Shown piece by piece: positions 10,009 to 18,244 of a DNA stretch of 64,000 bases; position 1 is the stretch's first letter, and the number at the start of each line of letters is the position of its first letter. This DNA comes from Devosia chinhatensis. Lineage in GTDB: Bacteria; Pseudomonadota; Alphaproteobacteria; Rhizobiales; Devosiaceae. The notes beneath the pieces were generated by a model, which was not told the origin of the DNA, made no database searches, and was given only the letters and a program-made list of their open reading frames with translations. The stretch is taken from the NCBI RefSeq assembly GCF_000969445.1, contig NZ_JZEY01000061.1, positions 793,501 through 857,500 on the forward strand, written 5' to 3'. The position numbers and the translations under genes were made by a program.

Positions 10009-11274
10009 TCAGGTATTCATCGAGTCGAAGAAATCCGAATTGGTCTTGGTCTGGCGAACCTTGTCCATGAGGAATTCCATGGCATCGATCGTGCCCATCG
10101 GATTGAGGATGCGGCGGAGCACATACATCTTCTTGAGGATGTCGCTTTCCACCAGCAATTCTTCTTTGCGGGTACCGGACTTGGTAATGTCGAGCGCGGG
10201 GAAGATGCGCTTGTCTGCAACCTTGCGGTCGAGAATGATTTCAGAATTGCCGGTGCCCTTGAATTCTTCAAAGATCACTTCATCCATGCGCGAACCGGTA
10301 TCGATCAGCGCCGTCGAAATGATGGTCAGCGAGCCGCCGTCCTCGATATTGCGGGCAGCGCCGAAGAAACGCTTGGGGCGTTGCAGCGCGTTGGCATCCA
10401 CACCGCCGGTCAACACCTTACCGGAGCTCGGAACGACGGTATTGTAGGCACGGCCAAGGCGGGTGATGGAATCGAGCAGGATCACCACGTCGCGCTTGTG
10501 TTCGACAAGGCGCTTGGCTTTTTCGATGACCATTTCGGCCACCTGCACGTGACGTGAGGCCGGTTCGTCGAACGTGGATGAAATGACCTCGCCGCGCACG
10601 GAGCGCTGCATGTCGGTCACTTCTTCGGGCCGCTCGTCGATCAGCAGGACGATCAGGTAGCATTCCGGATGGTTCGTCGCGATCGATTGTGCGATATTCT
10701 GCAATAATACCGTCTTACCGGTACGAGGCGGCGCAACAATCAAGGCGCGCTGACCCTTGCCCAGCGGCGCCACGAGATCAAGCAGCCGTGCGGAGCGATC
10801 CTTGAGGGTGGGATCGGGCAGCTCCATGCGCAGCCGCTCTTCGGGATAAAGCGGCGTCAAATTGTCAAAGTTGACCTTGTGGCGAACCGCTTCAGGATCC
10901 TCGAAATTGATCGTCGAGACCTTGAGCAGCGCGAAATAGCGCTCGCCTTCCTTGGGCGAGCGGATTTCCCCCTCGACCGTGTCGCCCGTGCGCAGCCCGA
11001 AACGACGGATCTGGCTGGGGCTGACATAGATATCATCCGGACCGGGCAGATAATTGGCGTCCGGCGACCGCAGAAAACCGAAACCGTCAGGCAGGACCTC
11101 GACGACACCTTCGCCGACGATGTTGATGTCCTGTGCCGCCAATTCCTTGAGAATGGCAAACATCAATTCCTGCTTGCGCATCGTGGAGGCATTTTCGACC
11201 TCCGATTCCTCGGCAAAGGCCAAGAGTTCGGCCGGCGATTTGGCCTTGAGCTCGCTGAGCTTGATATTCTGCAT
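10009..11274 (-). CDS. rho: Transcription termination factor Rho
   Basis: Hexameric RNA-dependent ATPase/helicase; 421 residues. The N-terminal Rho RNA-binding cold-shock region includes GFGFLRS (residues 65-71). The Walker A box APPRTGKT is at 181-188, followed by the Walker B region [15 protein letters not shown] and the Q/R-loop segment [10 protein letters not shown]. Rho upstream of mnmE is the standard order here. The 259-bp leader before rho is long, as is usual for autoregulated rho genes, and contains one parS-like site. Confidence 0.98.
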   Translation of the reverse strand: MQNIKLSELKAKSPAELLAFAEESEVENASTMRKQELMFAILKELAAQDINIVGEGVVEVLPDGFGFLRSPDANYLPGPDDIYVSPSQIRRFGLRTGDTVEGEIRSPKEGERYFALLKVSTINFEDPEAVRHKVNFDNLTPLYPEERLRMELPDPTLKDRSARLLDLVAPLGKGQRALIVAPPRTGKTVLLQNIAQSIATNHPECYLIVLLIDERPEEVTDMQRSVRGEVISSTFDEPASRHVQVAEMVIEKAKRLVEHKRDVVILLDSITRLGRAYNTVVPSSGKVLTGGVDANALQRPKRFFGAARNIEDGGSLTIISTALIDTGSRMDEVIFEEFKGTGNSEIILDRKVADKRIFPALDITKSGTRKEELLVESDILKKMYVLRRILNPMGTIDAMEFLMDKVRQTKTNSDFFDSMNT

Positions 11275-11533
11275 GTATGCGACGGACCCTTGAGGGAATA
11301 TCGAAATAAGAACGTCTAGGTGGGGAAGGTTCGGAACCGCGCTGCAACCGGGCGGTCGCGCAAAACAGGGGTGTCCTTGCCTTCATGTAGCCTGATCCGC
11401 GCGACTGTTCAAGATTGAAACGCGGAAAGAGCGGTGCCAGCAGGCATTTTTATCGCCGGCCCCGCCTGTTTCTGTCTCGCCGCAATTGTGACGTCTCGAG
11501 ACCCGGCGACGGATTCACGTGAAACCGGAACCG
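11275..11533. other. Rho leader / rho-hemJ intergenic region
   Basis: 259 bp without a convincing gene. It holds one parS-like palindrome near the hemJ end. No clear intrinsic terminator with a U-run was seen. Long leaders are common before rho because Rho attenuates its own transcript; that role is inferred here, not shown. Confidence 0.4.
11511..11526. promoter_or_regulatory. parS-like site with embedded GANTC (rho-hemJ gap)
   Basis: GGATTCACGTGAAACC carries the 14-bp core GATTCACGTGAAAC shared by most parS-like sites here; GATTC is the CcrM motif. It is the site closest to the putative origin, about 1.6 kb away. Confidence 0.75.
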
Positions 11534-11959
11534 CTAGAACGGTTTGACGATCACCATGATGACGATGACGATCATCATCACCGTCGGCACCTCGTTGAGC
11601 ATGCGGAAATATTTCTGCGGCTTGTCGTTTCGATCTTGGGCGAACGCCTTGAGGTGGCGGGCATAAAGTCCATGGACGCCGGACAGCGCGATCACGAAGG
11701 CCGCTTTCACCCAGGGCCAGATCGAACCCCAATCGACGATACCGTGGCCTACCATGGCCAGGCCGAACACCCAGGTTGCGATCATCGCGGGCGTCGTAAT
11801 GGCGCGAAACAGCCGGCGTTCCATGATCTTGAAGGTCTCGGACTGCACCGAACCTGTCTCGGCCACGCTGTGATAGACAAAAAGCCGTGGCAGATAGAGC
11901 ATGCCGGCCATCCAGGCGATCACCGAGATCACGTGCAATGCCTTGAACCATTCGATCAT
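11534..11959 (-). CDS. hemJ: Protoporphyrinogen IX oxidase HemJ
   Basis: Inner-membrane protein replacing HemG/HemY in haem synthesis, oxidising protoporphyrinogen IX to protoporphyrin IX. It has 141 residues and four hydrophobic segments. The N-terminus IEWFKALHVISVIAWMAG contains the conserved histidine (H9). RRLFRAITTPAM and the C-terminal RMLNEVPTV are family-typical. It lies 10 bp downstream of hemE on the same strand, so two successive haem-synthesis steps are probably co-transcribed. Confidence 0.92.
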   Translation of the reverse strand: MIEWFKALHVISVIAWMAGMLYLPRLFVYHSVAETGSVQSETFKIMERRLFRAITTPAMIATWVFGLAMVGHGIVDWGSIWPWVKAAFVIALSGVHGLYARHLKAFAQDRNDKPQKYFRMLNEVPTVMMIVIVIMVIVKPF

Positions 11960-11969
11960 CGTCTTGCTC

Positions 11970-13004
11970 CTAGCCCCTTTTGACCAGTTCGATCAGCCGT
12001 TCCACATGGGCAATGGGCGTGTCCGGCACGATACCATGCCCGAGGTTGAAGATATGAGGGCGATCCGACCAGGCCTCGATGATCTGCCGCACTTCTTTTT
12101 CCATGCCTTCGCCACCCACCACCAGCCGCAGCGGGTCGAGATTGCCCTGCACCGGCAACGTGCGGGGCAGGTTGGCAGTCACGAAGTCCCGCGGCGTCGA
12201 ATAGTCGATCCCCAGTGCATTGACACCGGTGATCCTGGCAAAGCGCTCGAGATTGCCTGCAGCCCCGCGCGGAAACCCGATAATGGGGGCATTGGGGATG
12301 CGTTTGCGCAATCCCTCCACGATCCGCCGATTGGGTTCGATCACCTGGCGGCCAAAGGAGGTTTCATCGAGATTGAGCGCCCAGCTTTCGAAAAGCTGCA
12401 CCACGTCCGCACCGGCTTCGAACTGGGCCGCAAGATAATCGATGCTGGTCTCGACCAGAATGTCGATCAGCTTGTCGAAAGCCTCCGGATGTTCGAGCGC
12501 AAATCGACGCGCCGTCCATTGGTCGGACGATCCCCGTCCATTGAGCATATAGGTCGCAACTGTCCAGGGGGCGCCGCAGAAGCCAATCAGGGTCTTGTCC
12601 ATGGGCAGAGCAGCCCTTAACCGGCGCACGGTTTCCAGCACCGGCTGGAGATGCTCTAAGGCGCGGCTGCGATCGAGACGGTCGATCCCGGCAACATCGA
12701 GCGGTTCAAGGATCGGGCCTTCGCCCACTTCGAAGCGAACTGATTGTCCCAGCGCATCGGGAATGACCAAAATGTCGGAAAACAGGATTGCCGCATCGAG
12801 GTCGAAACGGCGGAGCGGCTGCATCGTCACTTCCACCGCCAGCTCGGGCGTGTAGCAGAGGTCGAGAAAGGTCCCGGCTTGTTTCCGGGTTTCGCGATAC
12901 TCGGGAAGGTAGCGTCCGGCCTGGCGCATGATCCAGACAGGGGGGCGATCCTGACGGTCGCCGAGCACTGTCGCCAAAAGTTTACGTTGTGCCACCGGGC
13001 TCAT
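11970..13004 (-). CDS. hemE: Uroporphyrinogen decarboxylase
   Basis: Cytosolic enzyme that decarboxylates uroporphyrinogen III to coproporphyrinogen III; 344 residues. The N-terminal signature MRQAGRYLPEY is at residues 26-36. The substrate-binding segment LFSDILVIPDALG and the GFCGAPWT motif follow. The gene borders the putative replication origin, a location conserved in Caulobacter, Rickettsia and the rhizobia. It is transcribed away from the origin. Confidence 0.98.
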   Translation of the reverse strand: MSPVAQRKLLATVLGDRQDRPPVWIMRQAGRYLPEYRETRKQAGTFLDLCYTPELAVEVTMQPLRRFDLDAAILFSDILVIPDALGQSVRFEVGEGPILEPLDVAGIDRLDRSRALEHLQPVLETVRRLRAALPMDKTLIGFCGAPWTVATYMLNGRGSSDQWTARRFALEHPEAFDKLIDILVETSIDYLAAQFEAGADVVQLFESWALNLDETSFGRQVIEPNRRIVEGLRKRIPNAPIIGFPRGAAGNLERFARITGVNALGIDYSTPRDFVTANLPRTLPVQGNLDPLRLVVGGEGMEKEVRQIIEAWSDRPHIFNLGHGIVPDTPIAHVERLIELVKRG

Positions 13005-13191
13005 GGTTTCGACCCTTCCAAACCCCTAAAGGAGTCTTTCTGTCTTAGTATCTTTATCTTCATAGCGGTGTTTAGCTGCAATTCACGGCCGTTAACAATC
13101 GCCGCCCTCGGTGACACTTGCGCGCAGCAGCTTGGTTAATGATGTGTGAACTCGCACCGGCCGACCTCCTGCCGTCCCTCTGCCCAAATCA

Positions 13192-13207
13192 TTAACAAAA
13201 GCTTAAC
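13192..13207 (+). promoter_or_regulatory. CtrA-type binding site in origin
   Basis: TTAACAAAAGCTTAAC fits the full CtrA consensus TTAA-N7-TTAAC exactly. In Caulobacter, phosphorylated CtrA bound at such sites in the origin represses replication initiation. Confidence 0.7.
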
Positions 13208-13241
13208 CGGGCACTTGCCGAGTCAATGATTCGATTCCGGC

Positions 13242-13250
13242 TGTGGATGG
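13242..13250 (-). promoter_or_regulatory. DnaA-box-like site (weak)
   Basis: CCATCCACA on the minus strand has two mismatches to TTATCCACA. It resembles the divergent moderate-affinity boxes found in alphaproteobacterial origins. Confidence 0.4.
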
Positions 13251-13282
13251 CGCGCTCAATAACCTCACGTGGCCAAATCCGG

Positions 13283-13291
13283 TTATCCCCA
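13283..13291 (+). promoter_or_regulatory. DnaA-box-like site
   Basis: TTATCCCCA has one mismatch to the consensus TTATCCACA and lies near the middle of the putative origin. Confidence 0.5.
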
Positions 13292-13335
13292 GAGCTGTCC
13301 CCTGCCCCTGCGAGGGGACCCCCGGGCTCAAGCTG

Positions 13336-13350
13336 TTAATGATTTATTAG
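13336..13350 (+). promoter_or_regulatory. CtrA-like half-degenerate site in AT-rich part of origin
   Basis: TTAATGATTTATTAG is TTAA-N7-TTAG, one base from the CtrA consensus. It overlaps the third GTTAATGAT copy and the most AT-rich stretch, a candidate unwinding element. Confidence 0.45.
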
Positions 13351-13391
13351 CTATGTCGAACAAACTCGGCGTCGGGCAAAACTTGCGAGTC

Positions 13392-13400
13392 TTACGCACA
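13392..13400 (+). promoter_or_regulatory. DnaA-box-like site
   Basis: TTACGCACA has one mismatch to the relaxed DnaA box TTWTNCACA. It overlaps the end of a GANTC site (13387-13391). Confidence 0.5.
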
Positions 13401-13426
13401 GATCGGCCTTGAGCTGGGGATGAGTG

Positions 13427-13435
13427 TGTGGAAAA
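13427..13435 (-). promoter_or_regulatory. DnaA box immediately upstream of maf
   Basis: TTTTCCACA on the minus strand fits TTWTNCACA exactly. It ends 9 bp before the maf start codon, so DnaA could also influence maf transcription. Confidence 0.65.
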
Positions 13436-13444
13436 CATGAGCCC

Positions 13445-14047
13445 ATGCTCGTTCTCGCCTCGACCAGCGCCACCCGTAAAGCCTTGCTGGACAAGGCCGG
13501 ATTGCGGTTTGACATCGTCTCGCCCCGTCTCGATGAACGCGGGCTGCAAGCCGATGCGCTGGCTGCCGGCGCCGATGGACGGGATTTGGCCTTGCTCCTT
13601 GCGCAGGCCAAGGCAGAAGCCGGTTCGCGTCAGCGCCCGGACGATGTTGTGATCGGCGCCGACCAGACCCTGGCCCTGGGGCGGGACCTTTTGCACAAGC
13701 CTGCTGGTCGCGACGCCGCCCGAGCCCAGCTTGAGCGCCTGCGTGGCAAGACCCACCGCCTTCACGCAGCGGTCGCTCTGGCCCGAAACGGGCAGGCCAT
13801 CTGGTCGACAATCGAAACGGCCGAATTGACCATGCGCGCCTTTACCCCGTCCGAGCGGGATGAGGTTCTGGATCTCGAGGGCGATGCCATCCTGTCTTCG
13901 GTCGGGTCCTACCGGCTCGAAGGCCCCTCCATCCGGCTGTTCCAGACGGTCAATGGCGACTATTTCACCATTCTGGGCCTGCCGCTCCTGCCCCTCCTGG
14001 AGGCGCTGCGCGATCATGCCCCCCAACTTCTGTCTCCCGGAAACTGA
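13445..14047 (+). CDS. maf: Maf-family nucleoside triphosphate pyrophosphatase
   Basis: House-cleaning pyrophosphatase that hydrolyses non-canonical or excess nucleotides; 200 residues. The N-terminal signature MLVLASTSATRKALL fixes the ATG at 13445, although the frame stays open upstream from a GTG at 13424. The catalytic aspartate is D73 in GADQTLALG. Whether it is a YhdE-type (dTTP/UTP) or YceF-type (m7GTP) enzyme cannot be decided from the motifs seen. It is the first gene of a tight maf-aroE-coaE-dnaQ operon leading away from the origin. Confidence 0.93.
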   Translation: MLVLASTSATRKALLDKAGLRFDIVSPRLDERGLQADALAAGADGRDLALLLAQAKAEAGSRQRPDDVVIGADQTLALGRDLLHKPAGRDAARAQLERLRGKTHRLHAAVALARNGQAIWSTIETAELTMRAFTPSERDEVLDLEGDAILSSVGSYRLEGPSIRLFQTVNGDYFTILGLPLLPLLEALRDHAPQLLSPGN

Positions 14048-14051
14048 GATC

Positions 14052-14882
14052 GTGACCCAAAAGGCCTTCGTCATCGGGCACCCCATCGCCCATTCGCGCT
14101 CCCCGCTTATCCATGGTACCTGGCTGCGCGAGCACAAGATCGACGGCACCTACGAGGCGATCGACGTCGCGCCCGATGCCTTGCCGGAATTCTTTGACCG
14201 CCTGCGCGGCGGCGCGTTCGTGGGCGGCAATGTCACCATTCCGCACAAGGAGGCGGTCTTTGCCCTCTGCGACAGCGTCGACGCCCTGGCCCGCACTATC
14301 GGGGCAGTCAACACCCTTGTGGTGCGCGATGGCCGGGTAGAGGGCAGCAACAGCGACTATCTGGGGTTCCTCGGCAATCTTGACGCCGGTTTGCCGTCCT
14401 GGGCGGAAATTCCCGGCGACGCTGTGGTGATCGGTGCCGGCGGCGCTGCCCGCGCCATCCTTGTCGCCCTGCGCGAGCGCTTTCCGGGCACGATCCATGT
14501 CCTCAACCGCACCCCCGCCAATGCCGAGGCCCTGATTGCTGAAATCGAGGGGCCGTTCGCGGCACATGGGCTGGACGCTTTCGCGACCCTTGCCCCCGGA
14601 GCCGCCCTCCTGGTCAATACCAGCGCGGTAGGCATGCATGGCACCCGGTTCGAGGGGCTTGATCTGGGCCTGCTGCCGCAAACGGCGCTCGTGACCGATA
14701 TTGTTTATACTCCGCTCGTCACCCCGCTCCTTGCCGCGGCGCAGGCGCGTGGCCTGCGGACGGTCGATGGTCTGGGCATGCTACTGCACCAAGCCGTGCC
14801 TGGTTTTTCCGCCTGGTTCGGCGTCCAGCCGGATGTGACACCGCATTTGCGCGCGCGTATCGAAGCCACATTGGATCATTGA
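14052..14882 (+). CDS. aroE: Shikimate dehydrogenase
   Basis: NADPH-dependent reduction of 3-dehydroshikimate in aromatic amino-acid synthesis; 276 residues. The substrate site HPIAHSRSPLIH opens the protein. The catalytic lysine is K66 in GNVTIPHKE and the paired aspartate is D102 in SNSDYLGF. The nucleotide-binding motif VIGAGGAAR is at about 122-130. A GTG start 4 bp after the maf stop is chosen because translation then begins directly at the first beta strand. The frame is also open further upstream inside maf, but that stretch has no family similarity. Confidence 0.95.
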   Translation: MTQKAFVIGHPIAHSRSPLIHGTWLREHKIDGTYEAIDVAPDALPEFFDRLRGGAFVGGNVTIPHKEAVFALCDSVDALARTIGAVNTLVVRDGRVEGSNSDYLGFLGNLDAGLPSWAEIPGDAVVIGAGGAARAILVALRERFPGTIHVLNRTPANAEALIAEIEGPFAAHGLDAFATLAPGAALLVNTSAVGMHGTRFEGLDLGLLPQTALVTDIVYTPLVTPLLAAAQARGLRTVDGLGMLLHQAVPGFSAWFGVQPDVTPHLRARIEATLDH

Positions 14883-14884
14883 GC

Positions 14885-15475
14885 ATGCGTCGCGTCGGCA
14901 TCACCGGCTCCATCGCCACCGGAAAGTCGACCCTTCTGGCGGCTTTCGCCAAATGTGGTGTGCCGGTCCTTTCCGCCGACGAGGCGGTCGCGGCGCTTTA
15001 CGCAGGTCCGGCCGTCGGTCCGCTCGAAGCGCTTGTTCCCGGCATTGCCCCCAATGGCGTCGTTGACCGTCAGGCATTGGCGCAACGCCTTGCAGCCGAT
15101 CCAGGTCTTTTCCCCAAGCTCGAAGCCATCGTGCATCCGCTTGTCCGTCAACGCATCGCCGATTTCCTTGACGATGCCGAGCGTGCAGGCGCAGCGCTCG
15201 CTGCCGTTGAAGTGCCGCTTCTGTTCGAAAGTGGCCACGATTACGGCTTCGACGGCATCGCCGTGACCCATGTCGACGAGGCCATCCAGAGGCAGCGTAT
15301 TCTGGCGCGACCGGGCATGAGCGTGGAAAAGATGCAGACTTTGCTTGCCCGGCAGATGCCGCAGGCCGAAAAGATCAAGCGGGCCACCTGGCATTTCGAT
15401 ACGGCCAGACCCCAGGATGACATCGACCGCGACATCGCCGCTTTGGTCGCCGGCATAAGGGCTGAGGTGCAATGA
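14885..15475 (+). CDS. coaE: Dephospho-CoA kinase
   Basis: Last step of coenzyme A synthesis, phosphorylating the 3'-hydroxyl of dephospho-CoA; 196 residues. The P-loop GSIATGKS is at residues 8-15, followed by LSADEAVAALY and VEVPLLFESG, typical of the family. The ATG at 14885, 2 bp after the aroE stop, is preferred over an in-frame TTG two codons earlier. The stop overlaps dnaQ by 4 bp. Confidence 0.95.
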   Translation: MRRVGITGSIATGKSTLLAAFAKCGVPVLSADEAVAALYAGPAVGPLEALVPGIAPNGVVDRQALAQRLAADPGLFPKLEAIVHPLVRQRIADFLDDAERAGAALAAVEVPLLFESGHDYGFDGIAVTHVDEAIQRQRILARPGMSVEKMQTLLARQMPQAEKIKRATWHFDTARPQDDIDRDIAALVAGIRAEVQ

Positions 15476-16182
15476 TCAGGGAAATCGTGCTCGACACCGA
15501 AACGACCGGCCTGTCCCCCCAGGGCGGGGATCGGCTGGTGGAAATCGGCTGCGTCGAGTTGATCAATCACATCCCGACCGGCAAGCATTTCCACGTCTAC
15601 ATCAATCCCCAGCGCTCCATGCCCGAAGAGGCGTTTCGCGTGCATGGATTGAGCGAAGAGTTTCTGTCCGACAAACCGCTCTTTGCCGCCATCATCGATG
15701 ATTTCCTCGCTTTTATCGGCGACGCGACCCTGGTCATCCACAATGCGCCCTTCGATATGGGCTTTCTCAACGCCCAATTGATCAATGCCGGCCGCACGGC
15801 GCTCGCCAATCCGGTGATCGATACCGTCATGGTGGCACGCCAGAAACATCCTGGCGCCCGGGTCAGCCTCGACGCGCTCTGCAAGCATTATGGCATCGAC
15901 AATTCCCGCCGCACCCTTCACGGCGCCTTGCTCGATAGCGAGATCCTGGCCGAAGTTTACCTTGAGCTCATCGGCGGCAAGCAGGTTAGCCTGGCACTGA
16001 TGGCCGATGAAGGCGCCAATGCCGGCTCGATCGTGGCCGATCGCATTCCCGTCAGGCCCCGGCCTGCTCCCCTGCCCAATCGGATTACCGCGGCGGAAGC
16101 CGATGCGCATGCCGCCTTCATCGCCAAAATGGGCGACAGCGCCATCTGGGGGCGTTACGCCCCGTCCCAGGCCGCCGGGTAG
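15472..16182 (+). CDS. dnaQ: DNA polymerase III epsilon subunit (3'-5' exonuclease)
   Basis: Proofreading subunit of the replicative polymerase; 236 residues. DEDDh exonuclease residues are all visible: D8 and E10 in LDTETTGL, D95 in HNAPFDMGF, and H150 and D155 in HGALLDSEIL. The start overlaps the coaE stop as ATGA. The coaE-dnaQ pairing is usual in rhizobial relatives. Transcription probably ends at the hairpin immediately after the stop codon. Confidence 0.97.
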   Translation: MIREIVLDTETTGLSPQGGDRLVEIGCVELINHIPTGKHFHVYINPQRSMPEEAFRVHGLSEEFLSDKPLFAAIIDDFLAFIGDATLVIHNAPFDMGFLNAQLINAGRTALANPVIDTVMVARQKHPGARVSLDALCKHYGIDNSRRTLHGALLDSEILAEVYLELIGGKQVSLALMADEGANAGSIVADRIPVRPRPAPLPNRITAAEADAHAAFIAKMGDSAIWGRYAPSQAAG

Positions 16183-16189
16183 AAACGAA

Positions 16190-16214
16190 AAAGCCCCGGA
16201 TCGACCGGGGCTTT
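16190..16214. terminator. Bidirectional intrinsic terminator between dnaQ and secB
   Basis: Perfect 10-bp stem AAAGCCCCGG/CCGGGGCTTT with a 5-nt loop, flanked by short A- and T-rich runs. It sits between the convergent ends of dnaQ and secB and can serve both strands. Confidence 0.88.
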
Positions 16215-16237
16215 CTTTATTCGGTTCGGTCCAAGGC

Positions 16238-16765
16238 TCAGTTGAGCTTTTCGCCTTCGGCATTGGCCGGAGCCGCCGGGGCGCCGGGCGCATTGCCCTG
16301 AGCGGCGAGCTTGGCCAGGTTCTGGCGATAGATGGCGGAGAAATCGACCGGCTCCATCATCAGCGGCGGGAAGCCGCCCTGCTGGGTCACGCTGGCCAGC
16401 ACCTGACGCGCGAACGGGAACACCAGGCGCGGGCATTCGATCATCAGCAGCGGCGAGAGCTGGGCCTCGGGAACGTTCTTGAGGCGGAAGATGCCGCCAT
16501 AGACCAGTTCGACGTTGAACAGGACGGTCTCGTCGCGATTGGCCTTGGCGTTGAGCGTCAGCTCGACCGCGTAGATTTCGTCATTCTGCTTCTTGACGCC
16601 GACGGCGATGGAAACGTTGAAGGCCGGGTTGCCGCCGCCGGCCAGCAGGGCAGAGGGAGCACCCGGATTCTCGAACGAGAGATCACGGATATACTGGCCC
16701 ACCAGGTTCATGCTCGGTGCGGCTGCAGGCTGCGGCGCTGCCGCGCCCTGAGTATCATCGGCCAT
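16238..16765 (-). CDS. secB: Protein-export chaperone SecB
   Basis: Cytosolic tetrameric chaperone that holds preproteins unfolded and delivers them to SecA; 175 residues. The conserved core NLVGQYIRDLSFENPGAP begins near residue 20. The C-terminal half carries ARQVLASVTQQGGFPPLMMEPVDF, typical of SecB. An Ala/Pro-rich tail follows. The ATG at 16765 is chosen over one 10 codons upstream because AAAGGA lies 8 bp before it and the MADDTQG start suits the family. fxsA lies upstream on the same strand. Confidence 0.96.
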   Translation of the reverse strand: MADDTQGAAAPQPAAAPSMNLVGQYIRDLSFENPGAPSALLAGGGNPAFNVSIAVGVKKQNDEIYAVELTLNAKANRDETVLFNVELVYGGIFRLKNVPEAQLSPLLMIECPRLVFPFARQVLASVTQQGGFPPLMMEPVDFSAIYRQNLAKLAAQGNAPGAPAAPANAEGEKLN

Positions 16766-16850
16766 TGATTGGTCCTTTTCGATGCGGAATTTCAAAGAAT
16801 TCTGGCGGGGTGGCTACCATTTTTGCCCCTGCCGAACAAGCACGGGCCGT

Positions 16851-17321
16851 TTATTTGCCGTCCTTGCGCCAGTCGTCGTTGCTGGCATCGATGATCAGGG
16901 GCGGTGACTCGTCGCCATTTTCTTCGCCTGCAGGGTCATGGCGGCGATAGGTTGTGGTGGTCTGCACCACCCGCACACGACCGGCCAGTGCGCCGAACAA
17001 GCGATTGCGTACGGCAGGTATCAGCAGGATCAGCGCGATCGCATCGCTGAAAAATCCGGGCAGGATCAGCAGCACGCCCGCCAGCCCGATCAGCATGGTG
17101 TCGAACATGGTTTTGCCCGGCAATGTGCCGGCACTGACATTGGACCGCAGCCGCGCCACCACGCCCAGCCCTTGCTGGCGCAACAGCATGGCCCCGGCCA
17201 CGCCGCCCAGGACGACCAGGCCAAGCGTCGGCAGCAATCCGATGGCGCGACCCACGAGGATAAACAGCGCGATTTCCACCAGCGGCAGCAGGAAGAAACC
17301 AAGAGCGAAAAAGCGGGCCAA
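16851..17321 (-). CDS. fxsA: FxsA-family inner-membrane protein
   Basis: Cytoplasmic-membrane protein of about 156 residues with three to four hydrophobic segments (roughly residues 3-40, 75-105). The family hallmark is LPLVEIALFILVG near the N-terminus and LLILPGFFSDAIALILLIPAVR in the middle. The C-terminal tail is hydrophilic. E. coli FxsA is linked to phage T7 exclusion, but its general function is unknown. It lies 85 bp upstream of secB on the same strand, a conserved pairing in alphaproteobacteria. Confidence 0.9.
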   Translation of the reverse strand: MARFFALGFFLLPLVEIALFILVGRAIGLLPTLGLVVLGGVAGAMLLRQQGLGVVARLRSNVSAGTLPGKTMFDTMLIGLAGVLLILPGFFSDAIALILLIPAVRNRLFGALAGRVRVVQTTTTYRRHDPAGEENGDESPPLIIDASNDDWRKDGK

Positions 17322-17491
17322 GGGCAGGTCCTTCTCGGGTTAGGCGGATGGCAGGCGCGGCAAAATGCAACTCGCCCCATCGTGAACTGGTTTTGAGCTA
17401 AAGCTTTCCCTATATATAGGACCGGATTGGCGCCAGACGAGCGCCGTAACGCCCTTTTTTGTCGACGCCTCCCGCGCAAGGTGCCCCATTC

Positions 17492-18220
17492 ATGGACGAA
17501 TTTCTCGACCTGCCAACCCTGATTGCCATTGTCGTGGCCGTGTTCGTGCTGTTCCGGCTCCGCTCGGTGCTGGGGACACGGACGGGTAACGAGCGCCCTC
17601 CGGTGGATCGCACCCGCTCCACGCCGGCCGAGAAAAGCACCAATAATTCCGATGAAACCGTCGTCCCGCTGCGGCCCCGGCCCAGCGTCGCCCAGCCCGA
17701 ACTGGATGACGAGCGGCGCGCCCGCAAGCTGGAGGCCGAAATCGAGCAGGCTTCCGCCGGCAATGCCGAGCTTGCCGCTGGTCTGCGCGCCGTAGCGGAA
17801 GCGGACCCCACCTTTACACCCAAGTCCTTCCTCGAAGGCGCCAAGCAGGCTTACGAGATGATCGTCACCGCTTTTGCCGAGGGCGATCGCCAGACCCTGC
17901 GCAACCTTCTCGAAAAGGATGTGTTCGAAGGTTTCCAGCGCGCCATCGCCGATCGCGAAGCTGCCGGACAGAAGGTGGATTTCACCTTTGTCGGCCTGCC
18001 CAAGATCGCCATCGTCTACGCCGATTATGACAAGAAGAACGTCAACGTCACGGTCGACTTCCATGCCGAGGTGGTGTCCGCCACCCGGGACGCCGAAGGC
18101 AATCTGGTCGAGGGCAATGCCGATCAGGTCCAGACCATTGCCGACGAATGGACCTTCGCGCGCAATCCCAAGTCCCGCGATCCCAATTGGAAGGTCGTCA
18201 GCACCTCCCAGCTCGATTAA
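17492..18220 (+). CDS. Tim44/TimA-family putative adaptor protein
   Basis: 242 residues with one N-terminal transmembrane helix (about 9-22, LIAIVVAVFVLFRL). A charged linker and a C-terminal Tim44-like domain (residues about 95-240) follow. The domain carries FLEGAKQAYEMIVTAFAEGD and DEWTFARNPKSRDPNWKVV. The mitochondrial Tim44 relative tethers the import motor; the bacterial role is not settled. The ATG at 17492 gives a proper membrane anchor and has AAGGTG upstream. It is divergent from fxsA and followed 24 bp later by the Smr gene. An MltA gene often found between these two in relatives is absent. Confidence 0.85.
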   Translation: MDEFLDLPTLIAIVVAVFVLFRLRSVLGTRTGNERPPVDRTRSTPAEKSTNNSDETVVPLRPRPSVAQPELDDERRARKLEAEIEQASAGNAELAAGLRAVAEADPTFTPKSFLEGAKQAYEMIVTAFAEGDRQTLRNLLEKDVFEGFQRAIADREAAGQKVDFTFVGLPKIAIVYADYDKKNVNVTVDFHAEVVSATRDAEGNLVEGNADQVQTIADEWTFARNPKSRDPNWKVVSTSQLD

Positions 18221-18244
18221 GACCCTGCGGCAGGCCCTTGTTCC

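Larger units (their letters stand above)
13005..13444. other. Putative chromosomal replication origin (oriC), hemE-maf intergenic region
   Basis: 440-bp gene-free stretch between divergently oriented hemE and maf. DnaA-box-like sites lie at 13242-13250, 13283-13291, 13392-13400 and 13427-13435. An exact CtrA-type box is at 13192-13207, with a near-match at 13336-13350. Five GANTC sites occur, three of them within 18 bp (13220-13237). The 9-mer GTTAATGAT is present three times (13135-13143, 13188-13196 inverted, 13335-13343). An AT-rich patch lies around 13332-13356 and an inverted repeat GTCCCC/GGGGAC at 13297-13319. The location next to hemE near parAB is the known alphaproteobacterial origin position; no skew analysis was possible. 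Confidence 0.78.

Noticed and set aside
10546..10551. CACGTG inside rho as a parS site
   Set aside because: Arms TGCAC and GACGT do not match parS; coding coincidence. The same applies to 25943-25948 in coaA.
13266..13271. CACGTG in the origin as a parS site
   Set aside because: The flanks (AACCT/GCCAA) do not match the TTTC/GAAA arms; only the hexamer is shared.
13860..14051. Longer aroE start
   Set aside because: The frame is open inside maf, but these residues do not resemble shikimate dehydrogenase; the GTG at 14052 gives the family start.
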